From positions 1-12,276 of the forward strand of contig JAXDLK010000165.1 in assembly GCA_034666665.1 (NCBI GenBank): DNA of 12,276 nucleotides, read 5' to 3'. The notes below the pieces were generated by a model. It worked only from the letters and a program-made list of their open reading frames with translations, ran no database searches and had not been told where the DNA came from. This DNA comes from JAXDLK01 sp034666665. GTDB lineage: Bacteria > Desulfobacterota > Binatia > JACPRU01. The position numbers and the translations under genes were made by a program. Shown here piece by piece: positions 6,018 through 12,276 of the stretch. Position 1 is the stretch's first letter. The number at the start of each line of letters is the position of its first letter.

Positions 6018-8540
6018 TCAGCGCTCGCACGTGCTCTCGCGGTCGCGTCCGCTACCGCCGTCGCAGCGATCCTCGCCGGCGTTGCCGATCAGCCGGTCGT
6101 CGCCGTCGCCGCCGAGCAAGCGGTCGTCGCGCCCGCCTCCCTTGAGCACGTCGTCGCCTCCGCCACCGTCCAGGACGTCGCGCCCACCGCCACCGAGGAG
6201 GGTGTCGTCGCCGCCGTTTCCGAGGATCTCGTCGTCGCCTCCTCCACCGCAGATCCGGTCGTTGCCACCGTTTCCTTGGATGGTATCGGCACCGCCGCCG
6301 CCATGAATCACGTCGTCGCCGGGCGTCCCCTCGATCCGATCGCTTCCGGGACCACCCGCGGGAATCGTCACGAAGCGACCTCCGCACCGGGTCGCGGTCT
6401 CCGCAGGAGTCCTTCTCGCCGGCGGCTGCCGATCCGGTGTCGGCGTCGGCGCCGGCTCCGGTGAGCCGGTACCCTCCTGGCTCACGGCCACGGTCGAGCC
6501 CTGGACCAGCAGCGAACCTCGACGAGCCGTCGTGCGATCGTTCGGCACGACCCGGTAGCGGACCACGCCGTCGCCGTCGCCTTCCGCCGCCGAGATCAGC
6601 TCGATCCATGGCTCCGAGGCCGATGCCGTCCAGTGGCAGAACCCCGGCGCCTCGACGACGATGTCGCGTTCCCCTCCCTGCGCGTCGACGTCCTCGGTTC
6701 CCGGACTCACCCCCGCCGGCGCCCAGTCGAGCCAGCGAGGCTCGGTCGGCGAGCTCACCGGGGTCGCACCCGCGTAGAGCTGCACGCGTACGCCGAGCGC
6801 CCCGGCAGCGAGGCTCCCCGGCGGCCGCCAATCGAAGGAAGCGGTCGGCGAGAACGGAGCGGCGCCGACGAAGCCGAGACCCGACACCCAGAAGCGGACC
6901 TCGGTCGGCCGCGGCAGGAAGTCCACCAGTCGATCGGTTCGCGCTTCGAAGTGAAGGCGGCCGTCGTCGCAGGTGGGGGCCGATACGGCGCCCCACCGGA
7001 GTGGCGCTTCCGCGGCCTCGATCGAATACGCCCCTGCTCCATCGTCCGCCGCCACGCTCACCGTCAGCGTCCACGGCCCCGGGCCATCGAGCGCGCGCAC
7101 CTGGTAGTCGCAACGACCCGCGGTGACGGAGCCGACGACGTCCTGCACGGATCCATCGGCGCTCGCGAGCGACAAGTACCCCGCGAACGTCGAGCGCGAG
7201 CAGAAGCGGAAGCGGACGGCCGCTGCCGCGCCGCCCTGGAGCTCGAACGCATCGCGGTCGCCGGCGTCGGTGATCTTCCCCGTCGCCTGGAAGGGAATCG
7301 CCGCCGATCCCGCGGCGCCGTCTCCGTCGGTTTCCACGATCGCCAGATCGTCGACCGCGAGATTGCAGTCGTCGTCGACGCCGTTGCGCGTCTCCGCGGC
7401 TCCGGGGTGCACGGTCGGCTCGGCGTCGTCGCAGTCCCCGGCGAGAGGGCTCGTGCCGTCGCCGTCGCGATCCTCGCAGTCGGGGTTCACCGAGCCGTAG
7501 CGCTCGGCCATCCGCTGGCGGAGGGCCGTCGACGCCTGCCACTTCCATGCGTCGGCGTAACAGGAAAGGTTGCGGCCGACGCCGGCGGCGAGCGCCTCGA
7601 CGTGCAGGTCCTCGATCGCCTCGGCATCGGACTCGGACCCCCCGCCCCCCGCGTACTCACGCAGGAACGCCATCGAGCGGCGGATGGCCTCCACGCCATG
7701 GAGCTGCGCGACCCGCTGGGTCACCGCGGCCCAGATGGCGTTCGCCGATCCGACCGTGGCTTCGCAGGCGCCGTCGCGCACGCATCGCTGCCAGTTCGCG
7801 TCGGGATCCTCGAGGTACGGCAGATACGTCTGCTCGATCTCGAGGCGCTGGAAATCCTCGGGCGCGACCGCGCGAAATCCGTGGCTGCGACCGTACGTGA
7901 CGACCAGCGTCGACACGAACTCCGTCCAGGCGTGCGCGTGATCCGGTAGATAGTGGAGCAAGTTCCAGTAGAGATCGAAGTTGTGCGCCATCTCGTGGAG
8001 CAGGAGGTACGGCACGAAGCCGGCCGCCACCGACGCGCGCACCGACTCGAGTGCTTCGTCGTCGATCTCGATGCGCTTGCCGCTGACGACGCCGCAGGCG
8101 GCCGCACCGCCACAGGTGTGCTCCACGATCGCGATCCGCAGCAAGCCGTCGTCCTCGGGCTCGCCGCCGACGACCTCCGAGTAGTGCTGGTAGAGGAGAT
8201 CGGCGCGATCGACGAGCGCGCGGCGCTCCTCCCGCGAGAGTCCCGCGAGCCACTCGTCGGAGAGGAGCAGCGCGACGTGGCGGCCGTCGAACTCGGTGAG
8301 CGAGTACAGCGTGCCGTCGAGTGAGCGGTAGTCGGCGCGCTCGCCGCAGTCGATGCAGCGCGCGGCACCGTCGCTCTCCGCGGCACGCGTCGCTGCCGGA
8401 CGGCTCGCGGCCTCGCGGTCCGCGTGCACGTAGTCGGCCGCGCGCGCGCCCGATCCGAGCAACACGCCACCCGCTACGATCGCCACCCACCACGGCCAGC
8501 GTTCGGGTCGGGCGCAAGAAGACTGCCCTCCTCCGATCAT
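6018..8540 (-). CDS. Exported multidomain protein: HExxH motif, MopE-like site, BACON-like domain, RTX repeats
   Basis: Unrecognised as a named protein; 840 residues from ATG 8540, chosen for its purine-rich GAGAGGGG just upstream and for the signal peptide it gives (hydrophobic WVAIVAGGVLLGSG, likely cut after GARA, residue 34). Residues about 70-350 form a metallopeptidase-like region with HEMAHNFD (H182, E183, H186) and a downstream E207 in WTEFVS that could be the third zinc ligand. Next comes a MopE-type motif: DRDGDG, GDCDD, HPGAAE and DDDCN (354-392). About 410-510 looks like a beta-rich pre-peptidase C-terminal (PPC) type domain. About 615-690 resembles BACON (WTASASEPWIEL ... RRGSLLV). 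A proline-rich linker PEPAPTPTPDRQPP precedes RTX glycine-aspartate nonapeptides (about 736-832), which bind calcium. Likely a secreted or surface calcium-stabilised enzyme. Peptidase activity is inferred only from HExxH, and no type I secretion genes are in view. Confidence 0.85.
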   Translation of the reverse strand: MIGGGQSSCARPERWPWWVAIVAGGVLLGSGARAADYVHADREAASRPAATRAAESDGAARCIDCGERADYRSLDGTLYSLTEFDGRHVALLLSDEWLAGLSREERRALVDRADLLYQHYSEVVGGEPEDDGLLRIAIVEHTCGGAAACGVVSGKRIEIDDEALESVRASVAAGFVPYLLLHEMAHNFDLYWNLLHYLPDHAHAWTEFVSTLVVTYGRSHGFRAVAPEDFQRLEIEQTYLPYLEDPDANWQRCVRDGACEATVGSANAIWAAVTQRVAQLHGVEAIRRSMAFLREYAGGGGSESDAEAIEDLHVEALAAGVGRNLSCYADAWKWQASTALRQRMAERYGSVNPDCEDRDGDGTSPLAGDCDDAEPTVHPGAAETRNGVDDDCNLAVDDLAIVETDGDGAAGSAAIPFQATGKITDAGDRDAFELQGGAAAAVRFRFCSRSTFAGYLSLASADGSVQDVVGSVTAGRCDYQVRALDGPGPWTLTVSVAADDGAGAYSIEAAEAPLRWGAVSAPTCDDGRLHFEARTDRLVDFLPRPTEVRFWVSGLGFVGAAPFSPTASFDWRPPGSLAAGALGVRVQLYAGATPVSSPTEPRWLDWAPAGVSPGTEDVDAQGGERDIVVEAPGFCHWTASASEPWIELISAAEGDGDGVVRYRVVPNDRTTARRGSLLVQGSTVAVSQEGTGSPEPAPTPTPDRQPPARRTPAETATRCGGRFVTIPAGGPGSDRIEGTPGDDVIHGGGGADTIQGNGGNDRICGGGGDDEILGNGGDDTLLGGGGRDVLDGGGGDDVLKGGGRDDRLLGGDGDDRLIGNAGEDRCDGGSGRDRESTCER
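6042..6335 (-). repeat. Tandem RTX-encoding nonapeptide repeats
   Basis: About ten units of the GGxGxDxxx type (for example GGGGDDEIL, GNGGDDTLL, GGGGRDVLD, GGDGDDRLI) encode the C-terminal calcium-binding beta-roll of the exported protein. At DNA level this gives repeating GTCGTCGCC-like runs on the plus strand and explains spurious open frames there. One unit has a cysteine (RICGGGG) and the tail adds two more, unusual for RTX proteins, which usually avoid cysteine. Confidence 0.85.
7365..7481 (-). other. Coding segment for MopE-like putative metal-binding motif
   Basis: Encodes residues 354-392 of the exported protein. The order DCEDRDGDG, GDCDD, PGAAE, DDDCN matches the short motif named after the copper-binding protein MopE and common in secreted proteins of Deltaproteobacteria-like and Myxococcota genomes. 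The metal actually bound here is unknown. Confidence 0.7.
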
Positions 8541-8622
8541 ACCCCTCTCGCCGCGGCGGGAACGGGCGCGGAGCAGACGCTCCGCGACGATCCCTCGGCT
8601 CATCGCATCGTCAGACGCGGCG

Positions 8623-8651
8623 CATGTAAGAAGAATCCGAGCGCGGGTCAA
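8623..8651 (-). promoter_or_regulatory. Candidate promoter of the RTX/HExxH gene
   Basis: On the minus strand TTGACC (8651-8646, five of six to the -35 consensus) is followed after 17 bp by TACATG (8628-8623, a weak -10). It lies about 83 bp before the chosen start in the 191-bp gap after the dehydrogenase operon. The spacing is right and the -35 is good, but the -10 is poor. The rest of the gap shows nothing clear. Confidence 0.3.
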
Positions 8652-8731
8652 GCTGCTCGCGCGACGATGCGGCCTCCGACGCCCGGACGGCGACGTTCCC
8701 GCGCCGCGCGGATCCTGTGGCGTCTCCCGCG

Positions 8732-9826
8732 CTAGTCGAAGCGGATCACCGACCGTGCGCCTTCGCCGCGAGACATCGCATCGAACGCCTCGTTCACCTG
8801 CTCGAGACGGATCCGCCGCGTGATCATCGGCTCGAGGCGGAGCTCACCCTTGCGATACAAGTCGACCAGACGCGGCACGTCGCGTTGCGGCACGGCGGAA
8901 CCGTACACCGACCCCATGATCGCCTTCTGCTGCAGGAGCCCGCCCGCACGGAGCTTGATCTCCTCGTTGGGGCGGGAAACGCCGACGATGACGGCGACGC
9001 CGGACGGCCGCAGACATCCCCACGCCTGCGCCATCACCTCGACGTTGCCGATGGCTTCGAAGGCGTACGCCACCCCCGAGCCGGTGACCCGCCGGATCTG
9101 CTTGACCACGTCGCCGGCGGCGGGATCGATCGCGTGCGTCGCACCGAGAGACCGTGCGAGGGTGCGCTTCTCCTCGACCGGATCGACGGCGATGATCGGA
9201 TCGGCGCCGGCGATGCGCGCGCCTTGCACGATCGAAAGGCCGACGCCGCCGCAACCGATCACCGCCACGCTGGCGCCACGCTCGACCTTCGCGGTGTTCA
9301 GCACCGCTCCGACGCCGGTCGTCACCGCGCAACCGATCAGGCAGACGACGTCGAGCGGCACGTCGTCGTCGATCTTCACCAGCGCGCCGGCGGGAATCAC
9401 ACTGCGCTCCGCGAAGGACGAGACGGCGCAGAACTGATGGACCGCCGCCCCGGCGTGCCGTAGCCGCGTCGTGCCGTCCGGCATCGCCCCCTGCCCCATT
9501 GTCAGGCGGGTCTTCTCGCAGAGGAACGGCTTCTCCTCGCGACACATGGGGCACTCGCCGCAGCAGGGGGTGAGCGTGGCGATCACGTGGTCGCCGGGCC
9601 GGAGATGCGTGACGCCTTCGCCGACGGCCTCGACGATGCCCGCCGCCTCGTGTCCGAGCACGATCGGCAGGGGCGTCTGCACGATCCCGCGCACCACCGA
9701 AAGGTCGCTGTGGCAGACACCGCTCGCGGCGACGCGGATCGCGACCTCTCCCGCCTTCGGCGGCTCGATCTCCAAGTCATCGATGCGGAGCGGAGTGTCG
9801 TTGTGATGCAGGACGGCAGCCTTCAT
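8732..9826 (-). CDS. Zinc-dependent alcohol dehydrogenase (class III-like MDR)
   Basis: NAD(P)-type zinc dehydrogenase of 364 residues acting on an unidentified alcohol or aldehyde-derived substrate. Catalytic zinc ligands are C38 (SGVCHSD), H59 with E60 (GHEAAG) and C166 (LIGCAVTTGVGAVLNTAKVE). The structural zinc cysteines C89, C92, C95 and C103 are all present. The coenzyme motif is GCGGVG (191-196) with D215 after it, favouring NAD. It is a clear relative of the class III enzyme at 4807-5916 but lacks the glutathione-type TSRF and VTGRVWKGTAFGG signatures, so a different substrate is expected. Relatives include NDMA-type and other mycobacterial-style dehydrogenases. The ATG overlaps the TGA of the LLM gene upstream (ATGA), and GGAGGAG sits 7 nt before it inside that gene, so it is the last gene of the operon. 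Confidence 0.88.
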   Translation of the reverse strand: MKAAVLHHNDTPLRIDDLEIEPPKAGEVAIRVAASGVCHSDLSVVRGIVQTPLPIVLGHEAAGIVEAVGEGVTHLRPGDHVIATLTPCCGECPMCREEKPFLCEKTRLTMGQGAMPDGTTRLRHAGAAVHQFCAVSSFAERSVIPAGALVKIDDDVPLDVVCLIGCAVTTGVGAVLNTAKVERGASVAVIGCGGVGLSIVQGARIAGADPIIAVDPVEEKRTLARSLGATHAIDPAAGDVVKQIRRVTGSGVAYAFEAIGNVEVMAQAWGCLRPSGVAVIVGVSRPNEEIKLRAGGLLQQKAIMGSVYGSAVPQRDVPRLVDLYRKGELRLEPMITRRIRLEQVNEAFDAMSRGEGARSVIRFD

Positions 9827-10764
9827 GCGGTTTCTCCTCCCGTGAATTCGCGCAGGGCGGGCAGCACCCCGCGCGTCCAGAGATCGAACGATCCTAGCGG
9901 ATCGGAGCTCGCGAAGCGGACGATCAGATGATCCGGGCCGGCAGCCAGATATCGGCGGACGCCGGCGATGCAGTCGTCGGGTGTTCCGGCGACGACGTAG
10001 GGGGCGAACGGCGCGAACGGCATCGCGTAGTTCGCCGACAGGAACGCGGCGACGGCTTCGTGAGCGCGCTCGCGATCGGCGTCGATGCCGACGAACAGGT
10101 AGAGCGCGCGCCCGACCGACCGCGGGTCGCGGCCGCGCTCGCGACAGAGCGCGTCGAGGCGCTCGGATCGGTCGCGAAAGCCTTCCGGGGTGACGAACCC
10201 GGGAGCCCAGGCGCTGCCATGCTCCGCGGTGCGGCGAAGCGACGCGGCGGCGCGCCCGCCGATCCAGATCGGTGGATGGGGTTTCTGCACCGGCAGCGGT
10301 TTCATGCCGACGTCGTCGATCGCATGGAAGCGGCCGCGGAACGTGACGGAGGTCTCCGTCCACAGCCGCCGGAGGAGCCCGAGCGACTCGTCGGTACGCG
10401 CGCCGCGCTGCTCGACGGGCACGCCGGAGGCGGCGAACTCCTTCCGGTGCTCGCCCCCGACACCGACGCCGAGCACGAAGCGCCCGCGCGACAGATGATC
10501 GAGCGCGATCGTCGCTTGCGCGACGTGCACTGGGTTCCTCAGGCAGAGGAGCAGGACGGCGGGCCCGAAGCGCACGCGTTTCGTCCGGACGGCAACCGCG
10601 GCGAGCGTCGTGAAGATCTCGAACCGCGGCACGTGGAAGACGACGTGATCGCCGGCCCAGACCGAATCGTACCCGGCATCCTCGGCACGCTCGGCGAGCT
10701 CGAGGAACTCGAGGTTCGGGGTTTCTCCCGGAAACCCGTTCGGCAACCCGATCCCGAATTCCAA
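9823..10764 (-). CDS. LLM-class flavin/F420-type oxidoreductase
   Basis: Luciferase-like TIM-barrel oxidoreductase of 313 residues, probably soluble, using FMN or F420. Features include the first strand MEFGIGLPNGFPGE, AERAEDAGYDSVWAGDH (about 25-40), HLSRGRFVLGVGVGGEHRKE (90-109) and KPHPPIWIGG (161-170), then the late barrel VAGTPDDCIAGVRRYLAAG. It begins with TTG at 10764-10762: an in-frame stop (10773-10771, the TGA of the upstream gene) leaves no ATG or GTG, and the protein aligns with the usual family start. The gap from the upstream stop is 6 nt with no clear ribosome site, so it probably depends on reinitiation. It resembles the F420-dependent branch more than bacterial luciferase, but the cofactor cannot be decided from sequence by eye. 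Its substrate is unknown. Confidence 0.87.
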   Translation of the reverse strand: MEFGIGLPNGFPGETPNLEFLELAERAEDAGYDSVWAGDHVVFHVPRFEIFTTLAAVAVRTKRVRFGPAVLLLCLRNPVHVAQATIALDHLSRGRFVLGVGVGGEHRKEFAASGVPVEQRGARTDESLGLLRRLWTETSVTFRGRFHAIDDVGMKPLPVQKPHPPIWIGGRAAASLRRTAEHGSAWAPGFVTPEGFRDRSERLDALCRERGRDPRSVGRALYLFVGIDADRERAHEAVAAFLSANYAMPFAPFAPYVVAGTPDDCIAGVRRYLAAGPDHLIVRFASSDPLGSFDLWTRGVLPALREFTGGETA

Positions 10765-10770
10765 GGCGAC

Positions 10771-11529
10771 TCAGGCGGCGAGGCGCCGGCGGGAACGACC
10801 GCCGGGAATCGTCGGATCGATGACGAAGCGGATCCGCGGCAGGTCCGTGTCCACCCGCGCGAAGCTCCCGGACACGGGGTCGGTGAGGCGCAGGCAACCG
10901 TCGGGGTCGAACGCTTCGCCCCGGAACGAGTCGACGTGGGGACGCCCTCGCTGCGCGTGGTGAAACGTGTATTCGGGGTCGACCTGAACGAGCAGCGACG
11001 ACTCCCGTCCGTCCTCGCTCAGGCGCACGAGGTGGAGCCCGTCGAGAAACGACACGTCGGCGCCGGAGATCGTCTCCGGGTTTCCGAGCTCGAGCCGGAG
11101 CACGGTCTCGCCGCCCTGTCGCACCTCACCGGTGATCCGATGCGTGAGCACCTGGAGATCGACGTCGCCGACCTCGAGCCGGTAGCCCCAGCGGGCGGCG
11201 AGCTCGGTCCCGATATCGCGGGAGTCGACGAACCCGCCCACGAGATAGCCTCGCGGCCGCCCGCCGACGCGCGCGACCACCCGCACGTACGCGAGGCGAA
11301 ACGGACCGAGCGGACTCTCGGGATAGCGCGCGATCGTCAAGGTCGCGTACGGCGGGATCGAAGGGTGGAGCGCCGGCGGGATCGACTGCTCCCCCGCGGG
11401 GCCGTCGATCTCGTAGACGAGCTGGAGCATCTCGGCCCCGGGGAGCTCCCAGGCGTCGGTGTCGAGCCCCCGGACGAGCGGCGCGCGAGCCGCCGCAGCC
11501 GTGAGATCCTGCCGGCCCATCACCGGCAT
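10771..11529 (-). CDS. Acetoacetate decarboxylase-superfamily protein lacking the catalytic lysine
   Basis: A 252-residue protein of the usual ADC length. Family-like parts are PPALHPSIPPYATLTIARYP (51-70), FRLAYVRVVARVGGRPRGYL (77-96, with VGGFVDSRD following) and the segment ELAARWGYRLEVGDVDL (109-125). In true acetoacetate decarboxylases the last region carries the Schiff-base lysine in a GxPKK-type motif; here WGYR puts arginine there. There is no lysine in the whole protein, so Schiff-base decarboxylation is excluded. It may act as an aldolase, dehydratase or binding protein, as other ADC-fold proteins do, but no function can be assigned. The ATG (11529-11527) shares one base with the TGA of the LLM gene upstream (TGATG). 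A GGAGGG lies about 9 nt before it. It is flanked by two LLM oxidoreductase genes in one operon. Confidence 0.75.
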   Translation of the reverse strand: MPVMGRQDLTAAAARAPLVRGLDTDAWELPGAEMLQLVYEIDGPAGEQSIPPALHPSIPPYATLTIARYPESPLGPFRLAYVRVVARVGGRPRGYLVGGFVDSRDIGTELAARWGYRLEVGDVDLQVLTHRITGEVRQGGETVLRLELGNPETISGADVSFLDGLHLVRLSEDGRESSLLVQVDPEYTFHHAQRGRPHVDSFRGEAFDPDGCLRLTDPVSGSFARVDTDLPRIRFVIDPTIPGGRSRRRLAA

Positions 11530-12276
11530 CAGCGGCCGCCCTCCGTCCCCGTCGCGCGAGCGGCGGGCTCCGCGAAGGCCGGCATCACGGCACGGGCGAA
11601 CAGCCGCAAGCTCTTCAGCACTTCCGCCTGGGGAATGGTCTCGGCCGTGTTCAGCACGAAGCTCACGCGGTCGAGCCCGCATTCCTCCCACTTCTTGAGC
11701 GCGCGGATGACCTGCTCCGGGTTGCCGAGCGCGAGCCCCTCGGGCGGCTTGTTCTCCTCTCCCGGTGCGGCCGCCTGTCTGCGGAGCGTCGGCAGCAGCC
11801 CGGCCGTCGGGTACGAGTGGCTCGGGAACATCTCCTTCGCCATGCCGAGCTGGCCCGCGAGGTAGCCGAAGGTCCGCGCCATCCGGAGACCGACGCGCGC
11901 GCCGGTCTCGTCGTCTTCGTGGCAGTAGAGGACGTTCACCCCGTTCACCTGCTCGTTGACGAACTCGCCCGCGGGCGTGCAATTGCGAATGCGGTCGCGA
12001 TACTCGCGGACCTTCTTCTCCTGATCGGCGAACGAGGAGAACGAGACTCCGAGACTGCCGAGCCCGCGCTCGCCCGCTTCGAGGTGCGTCCCCGGGCTGC
12101 TGACGGCGACCCACATCGGCGGGTGGGGCTTCTGGTACGGCTTCGGCAACACCGCGCGCGACGGCATCGAGAAGAACTCGCCCTCGTACGAGAAGCGCTC
12201 CTGCGTCCACATCTTCGGGATCACGTGGACGAACTCGTCCCAGCTCTTCTTCGTGGTGTCGGGGTTCACGCGGAAG
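11529..12276 (-). CDS. LLM-class flavin-dependent oxidoreductase (5' end beyond window)
   Basis: The C-terminal 248 residues of a luciferase-like monooxygenase-family enzyme. The visible part starts inside the protein (FRVNPDTTKKSWDEF) and contains WTQERFSYEGEFFSMPS, the flavin-barrel strand KPYQKPHPPMWVAVSSPGT, and LALGNPEQVIRALKKWEECG near the end, all typical of group members acting as FMN-dependent monooxygenases. Family members are about 350-400 residues, so roughly 100-150 N-terminal residues are outside the window. It differs considerably from the LLM gene at 9823-10764 and is not a simple tandem copy. Its TGA overlaps the start of the ADC-like gene. The GTG at 12269 is internal, not a start, since homologous sequence continues to the edge. 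Confidence 0.87.
   Translation of the reverse strand, partial: FRVNPDTTKKSWDEFVHVIPKMWTQERFSYEGEFFSMPSRAVLPKPYQKPHPPMWVAVSSPGTHLEAGERGLGSLGVSFSSFADQEKKVREYRDRIRNCTPAGEFVNEQVNGVNVLYCHEDDETGARVGLRMARTFGYLAGQLGMAKEMFPSHSYPTAGLLPTLRRQAAAPGEENKPPEGLALGNPEQVIRALKKWEECGLDRVSFVLNTAETIPQAEVLKSLRLFARAVMPAFAEPAARATGTEGGR

Noticed and set aside
6042..6335. CRISPR-like or non-coding tandem array
   Set aside because: The repetition is the codon pattern of RTX nonapeptides in an intact reading frame, with no constant repeats and unique spacers.
6633..7949. 438-residue plus-strand frame
   Set aside because: Antisense to the exported multidomain protein and rich in R, with no domain signatures.
8541..8651. 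N-terminal extension of the exported protein to 8651
   Set aside because: It would start at a TTG inside the candidate promoter and place the signal peptide internally; ATG 8540 has a purine-rich ribosome site.
10771..12210. 479-residue reading of the ADC-like frame
   Set aside because: The part upstream of 11529 is antisense-free but out of frame with the LLM gene, and is arginine-rich noise; the ADC-like protein starts at the TGATG junction.

Overview
The window is very GC-rich and densely coded. Genes abut or overlap with GTGA, ATGA and TGATG junctions. The mix of genes (homogentisate catabolism, LLM flavin oxidoreductases beside zinc alcohol dehydrogenases, an ADC-superfamily protein, and a secreted protein with MopE, BACON-like and RTX modules) suggests a high-GC environmental bacterium of the former Deltaproteobacteria / Binatota / Myxococcota type. 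This is inferred from gene content and style only; no phylogenetic marker is present.

Layout. (1) 1-1897, minus: homogentisate 1,2-dioxygenase followed by a GTGA-overlapping fumarylacetoacetate hydrolase that runs off the left edge; together they are two steps of the tyrosine/phenylalanine homogentisate route. (2) About 2045-3418, plus: a membrane sensor histidine kinase with no partner regulator in view, divergent from the homogentisate genes. (3) 3430-4803: a complete 1374-bp ISL3-type insertion sequence with 30-bp terminal inverted repeats and a perfect 8-bp target duplication (TTTCTAGA). It sits in the 6-nt gap between the stop codons of two convergent genes and harms neither. Its transposase is interrupted by two compensating frameshifts. 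(4) 4807-5916, minus: class III alcohol dehydrogenase (glutathione-dependent formaldehyde dehydrogenase type). A long perfect inverted repeat (5920-6002) lies directly against its start codon. (5) 6018-8540, minus: an exported multidomain protein with an HExxH metallopeptidase-like motif, a MopE-like metal-binding motif, a beta-rich middle, a BACON-like domain and about ten RTX nonapeptides. (6) 8732-12276, minus: a tight four-gene operon, in transcription order LLM oxidoreductase (5' end outside the window), ADC-superfamily protein, second LLM oxidoreductase, zinc alcohol dehydrogenase.

The last operon is the best candidate for an undescribed pathway. Its ADC-like protein contains no lysine at all, so it cannot be a Schiff-base acetoacetate decarboxylase. 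It is translationally coupled to two flavin-type oxidoreductases and a dehydrogenase, which suggests stepwise oxidation of an unidentified small substrate. No RNA genes or CRISPR arrays were seen.
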